Source of the DNA: Escallonia rubra
Taxonomy: Eukaryota; Streptophyta; Magnoliopsida; Escalloniales; Escalloniaceae
Assembly: GCA_033065855.1 (NCBI GenBank)
Contig: JAVXUO010002980.1
Location: forward strand, 186,001 to 250,000
DNA: 64,000 bases
Direction of reading: 5' to 3'
Shown: positions 35,930 through 47,000 of the stretch, one piece after another
How positions within the stretch are numbered: position 1 is the stretch's first letter
Layout of the letters: each line of letters opens with the position of its first letter
The notes under the pieces: model-generated
Told to the model about the DNA's origin: nothing
The model's database searches: none
What the model saw: the letters and a program-made list of their open reading frames with translations, nothing else
Program-made: the position numbers and the translations under genes

Positions 35930-38900
35930 TAGTATCTCAGACAATCTACAGTATGTAGGGGGAGTTGCTTATATAGACAACCTAGATCCTAATGAGATAT
36001 TGGTCATTGAAATTCATTAAATCCTAAAACAAATAGTTGTTGAACCATATGTAGCAGCATGTTATCTTAAACCTAAAAAACAATTGAAGGATGGGATACA
36101 TATTTTGTTAGATGATCTGGATGCTTACAACATGTGCACTTGTAACATACCCGAGGGTAGAATAGCTTTAATGTATGTACACCATTGTGGGAGTGTACTT
36201 GATGAGGCTGAAGAAGTTCTTGCATTGTCATCTACCCAAGAAGGTTAGGGTGGTGACAACAACCGACATCATGACGGGGTAGATGGAGTAGAAGCGGGTG
36301 ATGGAAGTGAAAGGGTGCATAGAGTTGGGGGTAATACAAATGCCTTTTAGGAAACATTAAATTTGGATGAAGATAAAGCTGGGCTGCATGGAGATAGGGT
36401 GGATGTTGGTGTTAGAAATGTTGAGTTGCATGAAGATGTAGCTGCTGGGCTGAATGAGGACAGTGTAGATATAGGTGTTGAGAATGAACAATTGCATGAA
36501 GATATAACTGTTGGGCTGAATGGGGACAGTGTGGATATAGGTGTTAAGAATGAACAATTGCATGAAGATATATATGCTGGGTGGAATGGGGATAGGGTGG
36601 ATATAGGTGTTGACAATCTTGACCTGCATGAAGATATTGTTGGGCTGAGTGGTAGGGTGGACATAGGTGTTGGCAATGTTGAGGATGGCAGTGATAGTGG
36701 ATCTGCTTTTCATGACACTGACTACAGTTCTGATGATGAGAGAGATGATGCAATGTATAATGAAAACATCGATACTTCTGTTGAAAGTTATGAAGTAGGA
36801 GGTGTATTCAACGAGAATGGCCTTACTGATATTGGTAGCAATGAGACTGAAGAATGTGACTCTGATAAGCTGAAGAGTTTGCATGGTTTAGATGAAGATA
36901 GTTGGCCCCCAACTTAATTATGAGGTGTTTGATATTTCTACTTTAGATTTTACAGATGCTAAACATATTAAGGATCCAGACTTCAATGAAGGACCAATTT
37001 TTGCAAGCAAAAGTGAATTTAAAGAGGCTGTTCACATGCATGGTCTGAAATATGGAAAGGTGATATGTTTTAAGAGGAGTGAAGAGAAAAAGATTAAGGT
37101 TGTGTGTAAAGAGTGCCCTTGGTTTTGTGTATGCCTCTGTAAGGCAGAATGATACAACCTGGCAGATAAAGTCTGTGCAGAAGAAACACACTTGCGGAAG
37201 GAGCTTTGACCTGTACTATGTAAACGCTAGCTCTCTTGCAAAAAAGTATGTTGACAAGTTTAGGGCTAATCCAAAGTGGTCACACTCTTCATTTTTCAGA
37301 AACGGTCCAAACAGACTTTGTTGCAAGTGTGTCTAAATGGTAGGCTTATAGAGCTAGGAGGAAAGTCATTTCTGTAATTCAGGGCAGTCTTAAAGAACAA
37401 TATGCAAAACTTTTGGATTACAAGACAGAGTTAGAGAGAACAAATCTTGATTCTACAATTGAAATACAGGTTGATAATAGTGGAGGGCAACCTATTTTTG
37501 AGAGAATATACATATGTCTTGGAGGATCGAAATGGGGATTTCTAGAGCAGTGTAGACCATTCATAGGGTTACATGGATGCCATTTGAAGGAGAATATTGT
37601 TGGGGAAATTCTTACAACTGTTGGTGTGGATGCTAATAATTACATGTTTCCTGTAGCTTATGCCATAGTAGAGGGTGAGACTACCTCATCATGGGACTGA
37701 TGTTTGAAACTGTTATTTAGGGACCTGGAAATAACAAATGATATTGGTTGGACATTCACGAGTGATAAGCAAAATGGGTTAATAAATGCACTTGAGTCTG
37801 TTGTTCCTTCAGCAGAGCATAGGTTTTGTACAAGGCATCTATACAGTAACTTCAAGGATGGGACATGCATCAGGGTAAGGCCATGAAGGATTTGTTATTA
37901 GCAGCTGGAAAAACAAGTTGGGAAGTGGAGTTCCAAAATATGATGCATACAATCAGTGATGCTAGTGAGGTGGCAATCAATTGGGAAGCCACCTCATCAG
38001 TGGAATATATCACACTTTAGGATTTTTCCAAAATATGATATTTTAATGAACAATTGGTGTGAGTCTTTTAATGCTAGGTTGCTGCCAGCTAGGGATAAGC
38101 CAATCATCAGTTGTCTGGAGTGGATTATGACTTATTTGATGAAAAGGTTGATGCAGTGGTGGACCTTCTGCATGATCGGGGGGACGACGACCACCCCCAA
38201 ATTTTGGGACCTTCCGCATGAGTGTTGACAAGAGAAAGAGCTTACAAGTGACAACTGGATGTGTAAAGAATCAAAATATATATGTTGGTGAACGCATTTG
38301 TCAAATCTGTATATTCTCCCAAAAACAGGTTAATTTTTACATGTGTGTTTATATCTTATGTATATTGCTTTGTCCTTGCCATTTTTTTTACTTTAGAAAA
38401 AGGTAAACCAAGTCACCAAAGAGTATACCCTTGTGGGTAATGTCCTTGTCCTGAATACATGGTTCTCATCTTGACTGTTCTTTTTATATTTCTGCACAGC
38501 CGTTAACTCATCCATATAGTAAAAAATTTAGTTAGAGGCAATGAATTTTTTTTAATCACTTTTTGGCCCCCCTCGATCGCACTTTCTGGATCGGGCCCTG
38601 GGTTGATGGTTAAGATGGAAGCAATGAGACAGAAAGTCCTTTCTAGTCCCTTTTGTTGAGAGATAGCTGACAAGTGGGAGAAGATTAAAGTGTATACAGC
38701 TAATGGCACTACAACCTGGGAAGGGCAAAGGTCGTTTCAGGTTACAATGACAAATTGAATAGGGTAGTTTTATTGTGATATGGTTAAGATGACTTGTACA
38801 TGTAGGAGATAGGATTTGACATGAATCCCTTGTTCACATGTTGTTGCTGCTATGAACCGGAAAGGGGTCAACCCAGATTTATATGTTTGTGATTGTTAAG

Positions 38901-39206
38901 ATGAGCACATATATGAAAGTTTATGAACACATGATTTACCCAATGAATGGGCCTGAGGTGTGGCCAAAGTTAGGGATGCTTGAAATTGAACCTCCTAAGT
39001 TTAGGAATAAGCCTGGTAGGCCTAAAACAAGAAGGAAAAGAGAGCTAGATGAGAAACAACCACCACTATCCTCTGCTACCAAATTGAGGAAGATAGGGCA
39101 TATGTCATTTAAATGTAACAGGTGTAAGACACTAGGTCATAATAGGAGAACTTACACAATCGATGACGCAGCTGCTGCCAATGCTGCTGCTGCTGTCAAA
39201 TATTAA
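35930..39206 (+). pseudogene. Mutator-like (mudrA-type) transposase relic
   Basis: Ordered pieces of a MULE transposase are scattered over several frames. The N-terminal module YVGGVAYIDNLDPNEI is at ~35,953, then EPYVAACYLKPKKQLKDGIH. An acidic spacer with five ~28-aa repeats (LHEDI..GLNGDSVDIGV) covers 36,378-36,680. The DNA-binding module FASKSEFKEAVHMHGLKYGK follows, and then the MULE core CRPFIGLHGCHLKENIVGE with NNYMFPVAYAIVEGE and TSDKQNGLINAL. A SWIM zinc finger (CTC..IPCSH, ~38,795-38,840, with internal stops) and a C-terminal CCHC knuckle (CNRCKTLGHNRRTY) end it. In active MULEs the core motif is LDG; here it reads LHG, so the first catalytic Asp is lost. Frameshifts and stops (for example near 36,900, 37,150 and 37,700) make it non-functional. 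Confidence 0.88.
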
Positions 39207-40190
39207 GCCCCAACTCAAACTACAAACAGAGGAGGAAGTTGCATGTGAGTATCTTTTTATCTTTATGTTTAGTGTATTATAAAGAATATGCATGTACAAA
39301 CTAAAGAATGTGGTGTAGTAGGTGAAAAGGAATACTACTGCTGCTACCAATGCTATTGCTACCAATGCTACTGCTGCCAATGATCAAGCCCCAGCTCAAA
39401 ATGCCAATATTGGACCTAGTAGACTTCAGAGGAGGAACTTCCATGTGAGTACTTTTTTTAATCTTTATGTTCAATATATTATAATGTTAACCATTTAAAA
39501 ACTTAAGAAAATGGTGTGACAGGTGAAATGGAAAGCAGTAGGTGGGAGCAACCAAGAGAAAATAAAGGTGACAAGAAATGCAAAGGCTACACATTTGCCA
39601 CTACAAGAATAACAAGAACAATCCCATCATTAAATGTTCCCGAGCAAGTGCCTTTGGTATGCATTCGCCCTAATTGATTGTGTGTTGACCTGACAATGAA
39701 CAATGCACAATGAATGGCTTGACTTTCAGTAAATGACATATATTTATTGGCAGGTAAGTCAGTCTCAACCATGCTTCAAGAACACATATTTCTTGAGCAC
39801 TGGGGTACATGTTACCAGAGACTCAGTCTCAACCTGTTACGGTTGGTGGAGTTATTGTGGACACAGTCCTATTCAGCTAAGGCACAAGAAAGTTTGTGTC
39901 GTTATCTGCATTGCAAGCTGCTACACAGAAGTATGACAGGCTAAAGAGGTGTGTTGAACTAAAGGCTGTTGCAAAGGAGAAGTTTAGAAGAAGAAGAAGA
40001 ACCCAAACTCAAATGCATAATGCTGCAAATAGACAAGAGTGTAAGTGGTCAGGCTGTTGCTGCTGAGAAGTTGCCAAAGGTAAGGCTACCAAGGGGAAGC
40101 CTGCTAGGTAGAAGGGCAGATTATAGGTTCTATCATAGGGTACTAGTTTTTGTGATGATAGTGTTCAACTGTAAATTGAGATGGCCTTTT
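39207..40190 (+). other. Downstream part of the Mutator relic with duplicated exon
   Basis: Two similar segments, 39,160-39,250 and 39,330-39,450, share an Ala/Asn-rich GCTGCTGCCAATGC stretch, CAAGCCCCAACTCAAA-like sequence, AGAGGAGGAA and a CATGTGAGTA donor. This suggests tandem duplication of a C-terminal exon of the transposase gene. The rest contains no recognised domain. Confidence 0.4.
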
Positions 40191-40240
40191 TGTGAACATA
40201 CATTGCCTTTTGTGTGTGTGTGTGTGTGTGTGTGGTGTAA
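40191..40240. repeat. (GT)n microsatellite
   Basis: TTTTGTGTGTG-type dinucleotide run at about 40,208-40,234, beside repeated TTTTGTGAACATA modules (40,189, 40,298, 40,325). Confidence 0.7.
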
Positions 40241-40597
40241 ATCCTTGTAAACCTGTGCTGTCAATAGCCACACTTTTTTTCGTGAACAGAGTATTCCTTT
40301 TGTGAACATAGATGGCCCCTCTTTGGAGAACATAGATGGCCTTTTGTGTAAATTATTAAGCCATGTACTGGTTTTAAAGATTATAAAGTACTCCACTTGA
40401 TTGTTTTATTGAATATGGTTCTTTGCATAGGAGTACAAACATCTACTTTGAACAAACTAATGCAATCCATAATTTAATTCATTATATAGGAGCACAAGCA
40501 TCTATTACACAGCACATGTAGTCCATCACATGTAGTCCATCATGCAGTGCATACAATACGCACATTACACATCACATTACATGATCAAATGCCCTTT

Positions 40598-40949
40598 TTA
40601 TCTTGAATTTTTTTTTTGGGACCATAGCATACAAATTACTCCCCAACTCAGATCAAAGTCACCTAAGCCATTTTTTCCCTCCTGCTCATGTGCCTTTTTA
40701 ATCTTTCTAAGCAGCCCTGGTATTATATTCATGGACCTTCCACACATTTTAGGATCATACCATGCAAAGTAATTGCAACATCTGGGAACACAAGATTAGT
40801 TGTTAAAGTAAACATAATTTAGAAGCATTTAACATTAATTTAGAACTTACTACATATTTAGCACAACCAATGAACCTTCTACCTGGATTTCGAGGAGTCC
40901 ATGATCTTATCAAAATAGTTCTCTCTCCACAATGGCAAAAATCGGCCAT
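40598..40949 (-). pseudogene. GRF-type zinc-finger protein relic, two exons
   Basis: Exon 1 (40,949-40,851) starts MADFCHCGERTILIRSWTPR and continues NPGRRFIGCAKYV, ending at a GTAAGT donor. Exon 2 (40,781-40,598) follows a CCCAG acceptor and reads CCNYFAWYDPKM, then a basic/Lys-rich segment to TAA. CxC, then NPGRRFxxC, then CxYFxWxD is the GRF zinc-finger signature, a nucleic-acid-binding motif common in plant proteins linked to mobile DNA. The two exons join out of phase by one position under these sites, so the gene is probably dead. A TATAAAAATG-like box lies at about 41,105-41,115 upstream. It is convergent with the mudrA-like gene. Confidence 0.6.
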
Positions 40950-42914
40950 ACTTGATTTTTTCGCTCACTTTTCTCTCTCCACAATGTACATACTGAACTC
41001 ATTCAGCACCAGAGGTCATGCATATGATAAAACGTGGAATTGTCAAGGGGAATCTAACAGTGGATTCGACAGAGCAACGTCGAAATGTAATCCAAAGATC
41101 ATTTTTATAGACCTCTATGACAAAGCTAAATTCCGTTGCAGGCACTCATAAAAAGGGTTCTCTAACTTCCACATTCAGCAGACCTTCTAATTCAAATGAT
41201 AGGACCACCACCATGTTGTGTGGAGTTCGGAAATTGTTACCTGAAATGTTAAATATAAGAAGTGAGTTTACATATGCTCAGTAATAAGTACCAATGACTA
41301 AATTCTAGCAGGATCAAAGTATGTCAAAAAAATAATAGTGTGACGTAGTTTACATAATACAGTTTTGCAATAGGCAATAAAATATTTTTACATAAAACTA
41401 CTTGCAAAAAAATTAACAAAGCAGTGACCGGTTAATTAACTATATTCAACCGTCTCATACCTCTGGAGATAAATAGCTAAGCCGAAAAAACATGACATTA
41501 TTTTTGACATATCGACAATAACAAATATAGTCAACATACAACCCAAAGGGGTTGGAGTTGGCAGGGGCTCCAGCGACCTTCGAGTTCGATTCACCTCCCC
41601 CCCCCCTCCCCGGGGGTTATATATACGAAATGCAGTTCTAATATTTCCCAATTGGGAAATTTTAAAAAAAAAGAATATGATCAACATACTAACTCATTGA
41701 CAGAGCCGAGTACTCACACTCCCTTCCCCTGCAGAGCCCACTAAAGATTCCGCAACCATGTGTGCAACCGTTGCTCATATCACGTACTCATAGAGTCCAC
41801 TGACCACTTCATAACACTTTCAAGAGGAAGTACATTGTTCCTGAAAAACATTTCAAATCCAAATTCATAAAGCGCAGTTTTCTAACATAAAAATTGATTT
41901 ACATGTTGGTCTGATTTTAACAAAAAATAATTGTCACTAAAAGTAGTTCATTGCTAATAAACAACGGTTTTTCCCTAAAATACTGATAAACAAATGTAAA
42001 AGAACACTAGATGGATCAAAAGTCACTTATCTCAAATTTTATGAAATCCTACAACCATCTAGGAAATTATGTTCCTCGACTCATTCAAATATCATAATCC
42101 AATGCATCCGACCATAATAATAATCAACCTTGTATCCTACTGTTTCATCCCAATGCGCCCTTTCACATTCATTCTTTCCTTTCCCATTTCTATTTTCTGT
42201 CTCTGTCTGCCTCTCTTCTTCTTTTAATTAATTTTTTCACTAATTCTCACAATGAATCCTCACTACAGTCAACATTAACTTGCAACTTAGCCAAAAGAAC
42301 CATCAATAATGCACCCTTTCACATTCTTTCGTTCCTTTCCTGTTCTATTCCCGATCGTTCTCTCTCTGCTTCTTCTTCTTTTTATTTATTTTCACTAACT
42401 TCCTAGAATGGATCCTCACTAAAGTCAACATTAACTTGGCATTAAAAATGCCATGACAATCTCTCTTATTTCCGATCTGGTTAGGCGCTTAACTCTACCA
42501 TCTCCAATATTAGTCGCTTGTTTCATCTCACTCATTCATTTTCTTACCACTTCATCTTTGCCTTTTCTAACAAATACCTCTTTTAACTAGACTCTACACC
42601 CACTCCATATTGTGTAATCATTTCTATAAGGCTGTAGCCCACCACAAATCCATAAAATATATCTCCAAATATATCACTTACGACAATCTTCGATAATGAT
42701 CACTAGTAATATATCTTACTATAATTGTTACTATAATTGTCGCTGAAGTATTGAGTAAAACTACCGGAATTTACCATAAAACCTACTCTTAGTGCAGGGT
42801 ATTACAACAACAATTTGCGTGTTACTGGTGGCCAACGCTGGAGGAATTCCATGATAGCAAACTGTATACTAGTTATTTCACAACAAGGACCAACTAAAAT
42901 GGCCCTACATCTCC
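40950..42914. other. Intergenic, no gene; one tandem duplication
   Basis: Nothing coding is recognised. Near 41,590 there is a C-rich run (CCCCCCCCCCTCCCC). Between 42,150 and 42,440 a block of about 140-150 bp is duplicated in tandem; both halves contain CCCTTTCACATTC, CTTCTTCTT and CAACATTAACTTG. Confidence 0.45.
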
Positions 42915-42919
42915 CTCAC

Positions 42920-43368
42920 TGTTGTGGTAAAAAATTGACCAGGACCGAATGAGCATCGGTTGGGACCATACGAGCACGCGAGTAGACCTGCAAAGCATAA
43001 CACGAGCAAACGGTGACGCGCCGGGATCCGGAGGGGGCTCCGGCGGAGAGTCTCTGATGCTTAAGTCAGTAAGCAATTTTGAAAGAGTATCTGAAAATAA
43101 CTTAGATAGTTAGAACTTACCTTTTTCCTCCCCTTCACTTCCATTTTATAGGAATATATTAAAGGGTCGGTTACTTGACATAATGGGTAGTTCTCCTCAT
43201 TAGTGGGAAGGTTACCAGGTTTTAATGGGCAGTTATTGCTCATAATGAGATAGTGGAAAGGTGGGCAAGTGCCACTCCCACTTCTCCAAGAATCAAGGAG
43301 TAGTTTTGGTGCCACTTGACGGTGACAAGTGTCACCTTCCTATTGGTGGGTATTTTTCACCCATATCA
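42920..43368 (-). repeat. 3' LTR of the LARD element
   Basis: Left-hand copy of the ~450-bp direct repeat. It is the 3' LTR because the polypurine tract adjoins it (43,369-43,382) in minus orientation. Confidence 0.88.
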
Positions 43369-43493
43369 TTTGCCCCCCATTCCGTATTCTTTTTGGGAGT
43401 AAGAATGCGGAATTAGGACGATTGTCGTAGCATCGAATTTTGGGCCCTTGTTTAAGGGTCCTCCGCGTTTGGAAGTTTACCAGAAGTAAATGT

Positions 43494-44558
43494 CTCGTCT
43501 ACTCGATTGGCTGAGTAGAGGCCTTAAACGTGCTCGTCTACTCAAGTAGAGAGCATGGATGTACTCATCTTGCTCAGCTGATCGAGAAGAGTCTTAAAAA
43601 AGCTCGTCTACTGGGCTGCGTGAGCACAGAGACAAACTAGTGTGCTCGTCGGCTTGGCCTAGCCAGTAGAGGCTCGGGAGACTCTGAAGGTGCTTGTCTA
43701 CTGAGCTAGGCAAGATGAGAGACTAATGGTCTGTTCTGCCTAGCGAGCAACGACTTAGAGGCTTAAAGGCGCTCGTCTGCTCAACTTGGCGAGTAAAGAG
43801 ACTGAGATTAATGTACTTGTATACTCGGCTGGGAGAGTAGAGGCAGAGAGGTCTAATGTACTCGTCTGCTCGGCTTTGCAAGCAGAGGCTTAGACCTCGA
43901 ATAGAGTTCGTCTACTCGGTTGGGCGAGTAAAGGCAAAAGGGTCTAATGTGCTTGTCTGCTCGACTTTGCCAGCAGAGGCTTAGACCTCAAATAGAGCTC
44001 ATCTACTTAGCTGGGCGAGTAGAGGCAGATGGGTCTAATGTGCTCCTCATTCCATGTTTTAGCATCGAAGCAGTGTTTCATGTTGGAAACTTATAGCCAA
44101 AGGTGGTATTTCTCTTTTGGTGGGAATGTTTCCTTTTGGTAAAGGGCTCGTCTACTCGGCCTGGCCGAGTAGAGGCCTTCATAGGGGCCCGTCTACTCGG
44201 CCTAGCTGAAGAGAGGTCATAACATGGGATTGTCAACTCGGCCTGACTGAGTAGAGGCTTTTATTGGGGCTCGTCTACTCGGCCACGCCGAGTAGAGGCC
44301 ATCACGGAGCTCGTCTACTCGGCTTGAGGAGAGGCATTGGTCTAATGCGCTCGTCTGCTGGGCAGAGGCTAAGACCAAAGGCGCTCGTCTACTCATCTAG
44401 AGCAGAGGCATGGGTCTGTGCGCTCGTCTGCTCGGCAGAGGCTAAGACCAAAGGCGCTCGTCTACTCATCTAGAGCAGAGGCATGGGTCTGTCCGCTCGT
44501 CTGCTCGGCAGAGGCTAAGACCAAATACGCTTGTCTACTCGGGCGAGCGAGTATATGC
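43494..44558. repeat. Minisatellite of hairpin-forming units
   Basis: About 24 units of 33-48 bp begin with CTCGTCTACTCGGC or a variant and usually continue to GAGTAGAGGC. The best unit (44,152-44,172) is a perfect inverted repeat with 10-bp arms CTACTCGGCC/GGCCGAGTAG around one base. Most others keep imperfect dyads. The last units alternate in a ~73-bp higher-order pattern (CTCGTCTGCTCGGCAGAGGC, then CTCGTCTACTCATCTAGAGC). The array lies inside the LARD interior near its 3' LTR. Confidence 0.8.
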
Positions 44559-44739
44559 TTTGATTAAAGTATCTTCTTTTAGTTTTGCCAATGTTTCCAT
44601 CAAAGTGTACATGGGTAAATTTGCCCCCCTGTTTTATTGATGGATGGTCGCCACATGCTGGTTATCCCAATGGTCGTAAAATCCTGTTCATCGAATTTTA
44701 ATAGTATCTCTATATAAGGAGAACTCATTTCATTTCATT

Positions 44740-45000
44740 TTGAACGAGGTAGGAGTCCATCAGAGCTCTTCTGCTTGGTCCAGCGAGCAGTGAGCTAGGA
44801 ATCTGAAAGATCTTTGCTCGATCTGACGAACAGAGATATGAGTCTATCATAGCTCTTCTGCTTGGTCCGACGAGTAAGGAGCTAGGAATCCGAAAAATCT
44901 CTGCTTAATCTAACAGAGATAGTCCATCAGAGCTCTTCTGCTCAGTCTAGCGAGCAGTGAGCTAGGAATTCAAAGGATCTCTACTCTGCGAGGCTTACGT
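44740..45000. repeat. Three ~85-bp repeats
   Basis: The module AGAGCTCTTCTGCTTGGTCC, GAGCAGTGAGCTAGGAATC and GATCTCTGCT recurs three times at about 44,757, 44,845 and 44,925. It shares CTGCT/GCGAGCAG words with the neighbouring minisatellite. Confidence 0.6.
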
Positions 45001-47000
45001 GACTCCTCAAGAAAGGAGTATGAGTGCTCAGTTAGACCAAGTTTTAGGCGACTCTTATAGAGATAAGCACGGGTGCTAGGCTAGACCAACGCAAACGTCC
45101 TTAGTGAAGGTGTGCTGAGTGATAACTTGCGTTGTGATGTTGAGCTTCTCAAAGTGTTGGTCCTGAAAGTGGCTAGAGTACGACTCAGGTACTAACAAGT
45201 GAGCCTCATAATCTCTTCTTAGGCTGTTTATTCCTAGGATGACGACGCTCCTCGTCAGTTAGAAAAAAAGTGATGTGGTTATTGCAACGGTTTTGGTTAT
45301 TCTTGTGATGCACAAGGCGAGATTATTTTCGAATTCGGTGTTTGGGTGACCTTCGACATTGGGTGTAGCTACTCTCAGCGTGATGATGAGGAGGTTAGGT
45401 GAGGCGTCAATGCGTCATTGAATATGTTGACGTTAATAAGTGGTGGTTTGTAGTGCTTGATACATTCGAGAGGGACGACTGACCAAGGCTTGCAACTGCT
45501 TGATAGATTCTTATATGGTATGAGTGGTGACGAGCAGGTCACACTGCTCAGCTATCATATGAGGAGGAGTGCAGTTCGGTGCAAGAGTGGTATGCAAGAG
45601 GGACGTAGTATTATATACATGTAGCCCCCCTGACTAAGAAGGCATAGGTGCTAAGATGGCTTCTTAGTCATTGTGTAGGGCATGTTCGTAAAAAGAACAG
45701 TTGTTTGCCGGGTCGGTGAGATAAGTAGATAAAGCTAGGGAGTGCGGTCTGTCTGCTTAGCTAGATGAGCAGATAAAGTTAAGAGGACCATGGTTTGTCC
45801 AAGCAAGTAGCAAACGTGGAGACCATCAGAGCAAGATGCGACTAGATGACTAATAAAGACGTTGCATCATTTTGTCAATACCCTGTGTAGCAATGTGCAA
45901 CAGTGTGGCAAATAAGAATACGGGCATGAGATCTCAAATTTGCTAGACATACTGACAAAGCTATAATCATAGGCTGTGACGCTCTCGCGGTTATCAGTTT
46001 AGTGTTAGTGTGTGTGTGTGTGTGTGTGTGTCTCCATTTCACAAGTCAACATATGATGCTTGGCGGGCAGGATGCTGCCTTTAATGCTCTTAGCGTAACT
46101 AAAGCATCAGGGGCTGTGTATTTTCTTCAAGTATGAAGTAGGGTGAAGTATAAACCCTTATAACATGTCATGGGAAAATATAGCAAGAAAGCATATGAAC
46201 TAATACATGCAGCCATACTTTAGCACTAAACTGATAGTAATAATCTACTCTGCAACACGATTACTACCTTGTCGATTAGTTAGTTACGATGTGTCGCAAG
46301 TGAGGCATAATAGAAAATTATGAGCACTTAGATGGCCTGAAGGCGCTTTGCCAAAAAGTGAATACGTCTAGGCCATAATTTTTAAGCAATACAAAAGTGT
46401 ATGCTAAGCATGCTGGGGCTAGAAATCACAACTCTTATTTTTAGCGACGAACATGTGATAAACACGTTAGGCTATAACTGTAGGCTTTTTAAGTTGCATA
46501 TATCAAATAAAAAGAACTTTGTGGGTGCAGTGTAAATCCTCGTGGCAGGGAAAAACATGTTACGGGAAAATATAACAAGAGAGTGCATGAGCTGATAAAT
46601 GCAACTACATTTTAGCACTAAACTGGTAGTAATCATATTCTGTGACACCATTATTACTCTGTCAGTTAGACAGTTGTGTCATATTGGATGACGCAAGCGA
46701 GGCATAGTGAACAATTATTAGCACTCGGATGGACTGAAAGTGTTTAGTCAATTGAAGCAATTGGGCGATGCTAGACCAAAGAATGAATAGGTCTAGGCTA
46801 AAGTATTTAAGCAATATGCAGGCATATGTTAAGCGTGCCGATTCTCGAAATCATAGCCGTTTAGTATATGCCGTGTACAAACAGTTTTGTGCATACAACG
46901 TTTAGCTACGAATATGGCCATTCATGTGCAGGCTATAAAGCACATTATAAGATTTAAATAAATCTTAATTGTCGTCAAGAACCAAAAATTTGCAAAATTA
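45001..47000. other. LARD interior without genes
   Basis: No coding domain. A diverged duplication of about 240 bp is visible at 46,148-46,390 and 46,533-46,780 (shared GGGAAAATATA, TTTAGCACTAAACTG, GAGGCATA and TTAGCACT-type blocks). A (GT)n run lies at 46,008-46,031. Confidence 0.45.

Noticed and set aside
36357..36884. 175-codon minus-strand ORF with repeats
   Set aside because: Antisense shadow of the acidic repeats in the Mutator transposase.
43494..44558. CRISPR-like appearance (repeats with variable spacers)
   Set aside because: Plant nuclear DNA; units are degenerate, abut one another, and lie inside an LTR element. It is a minisatellite.
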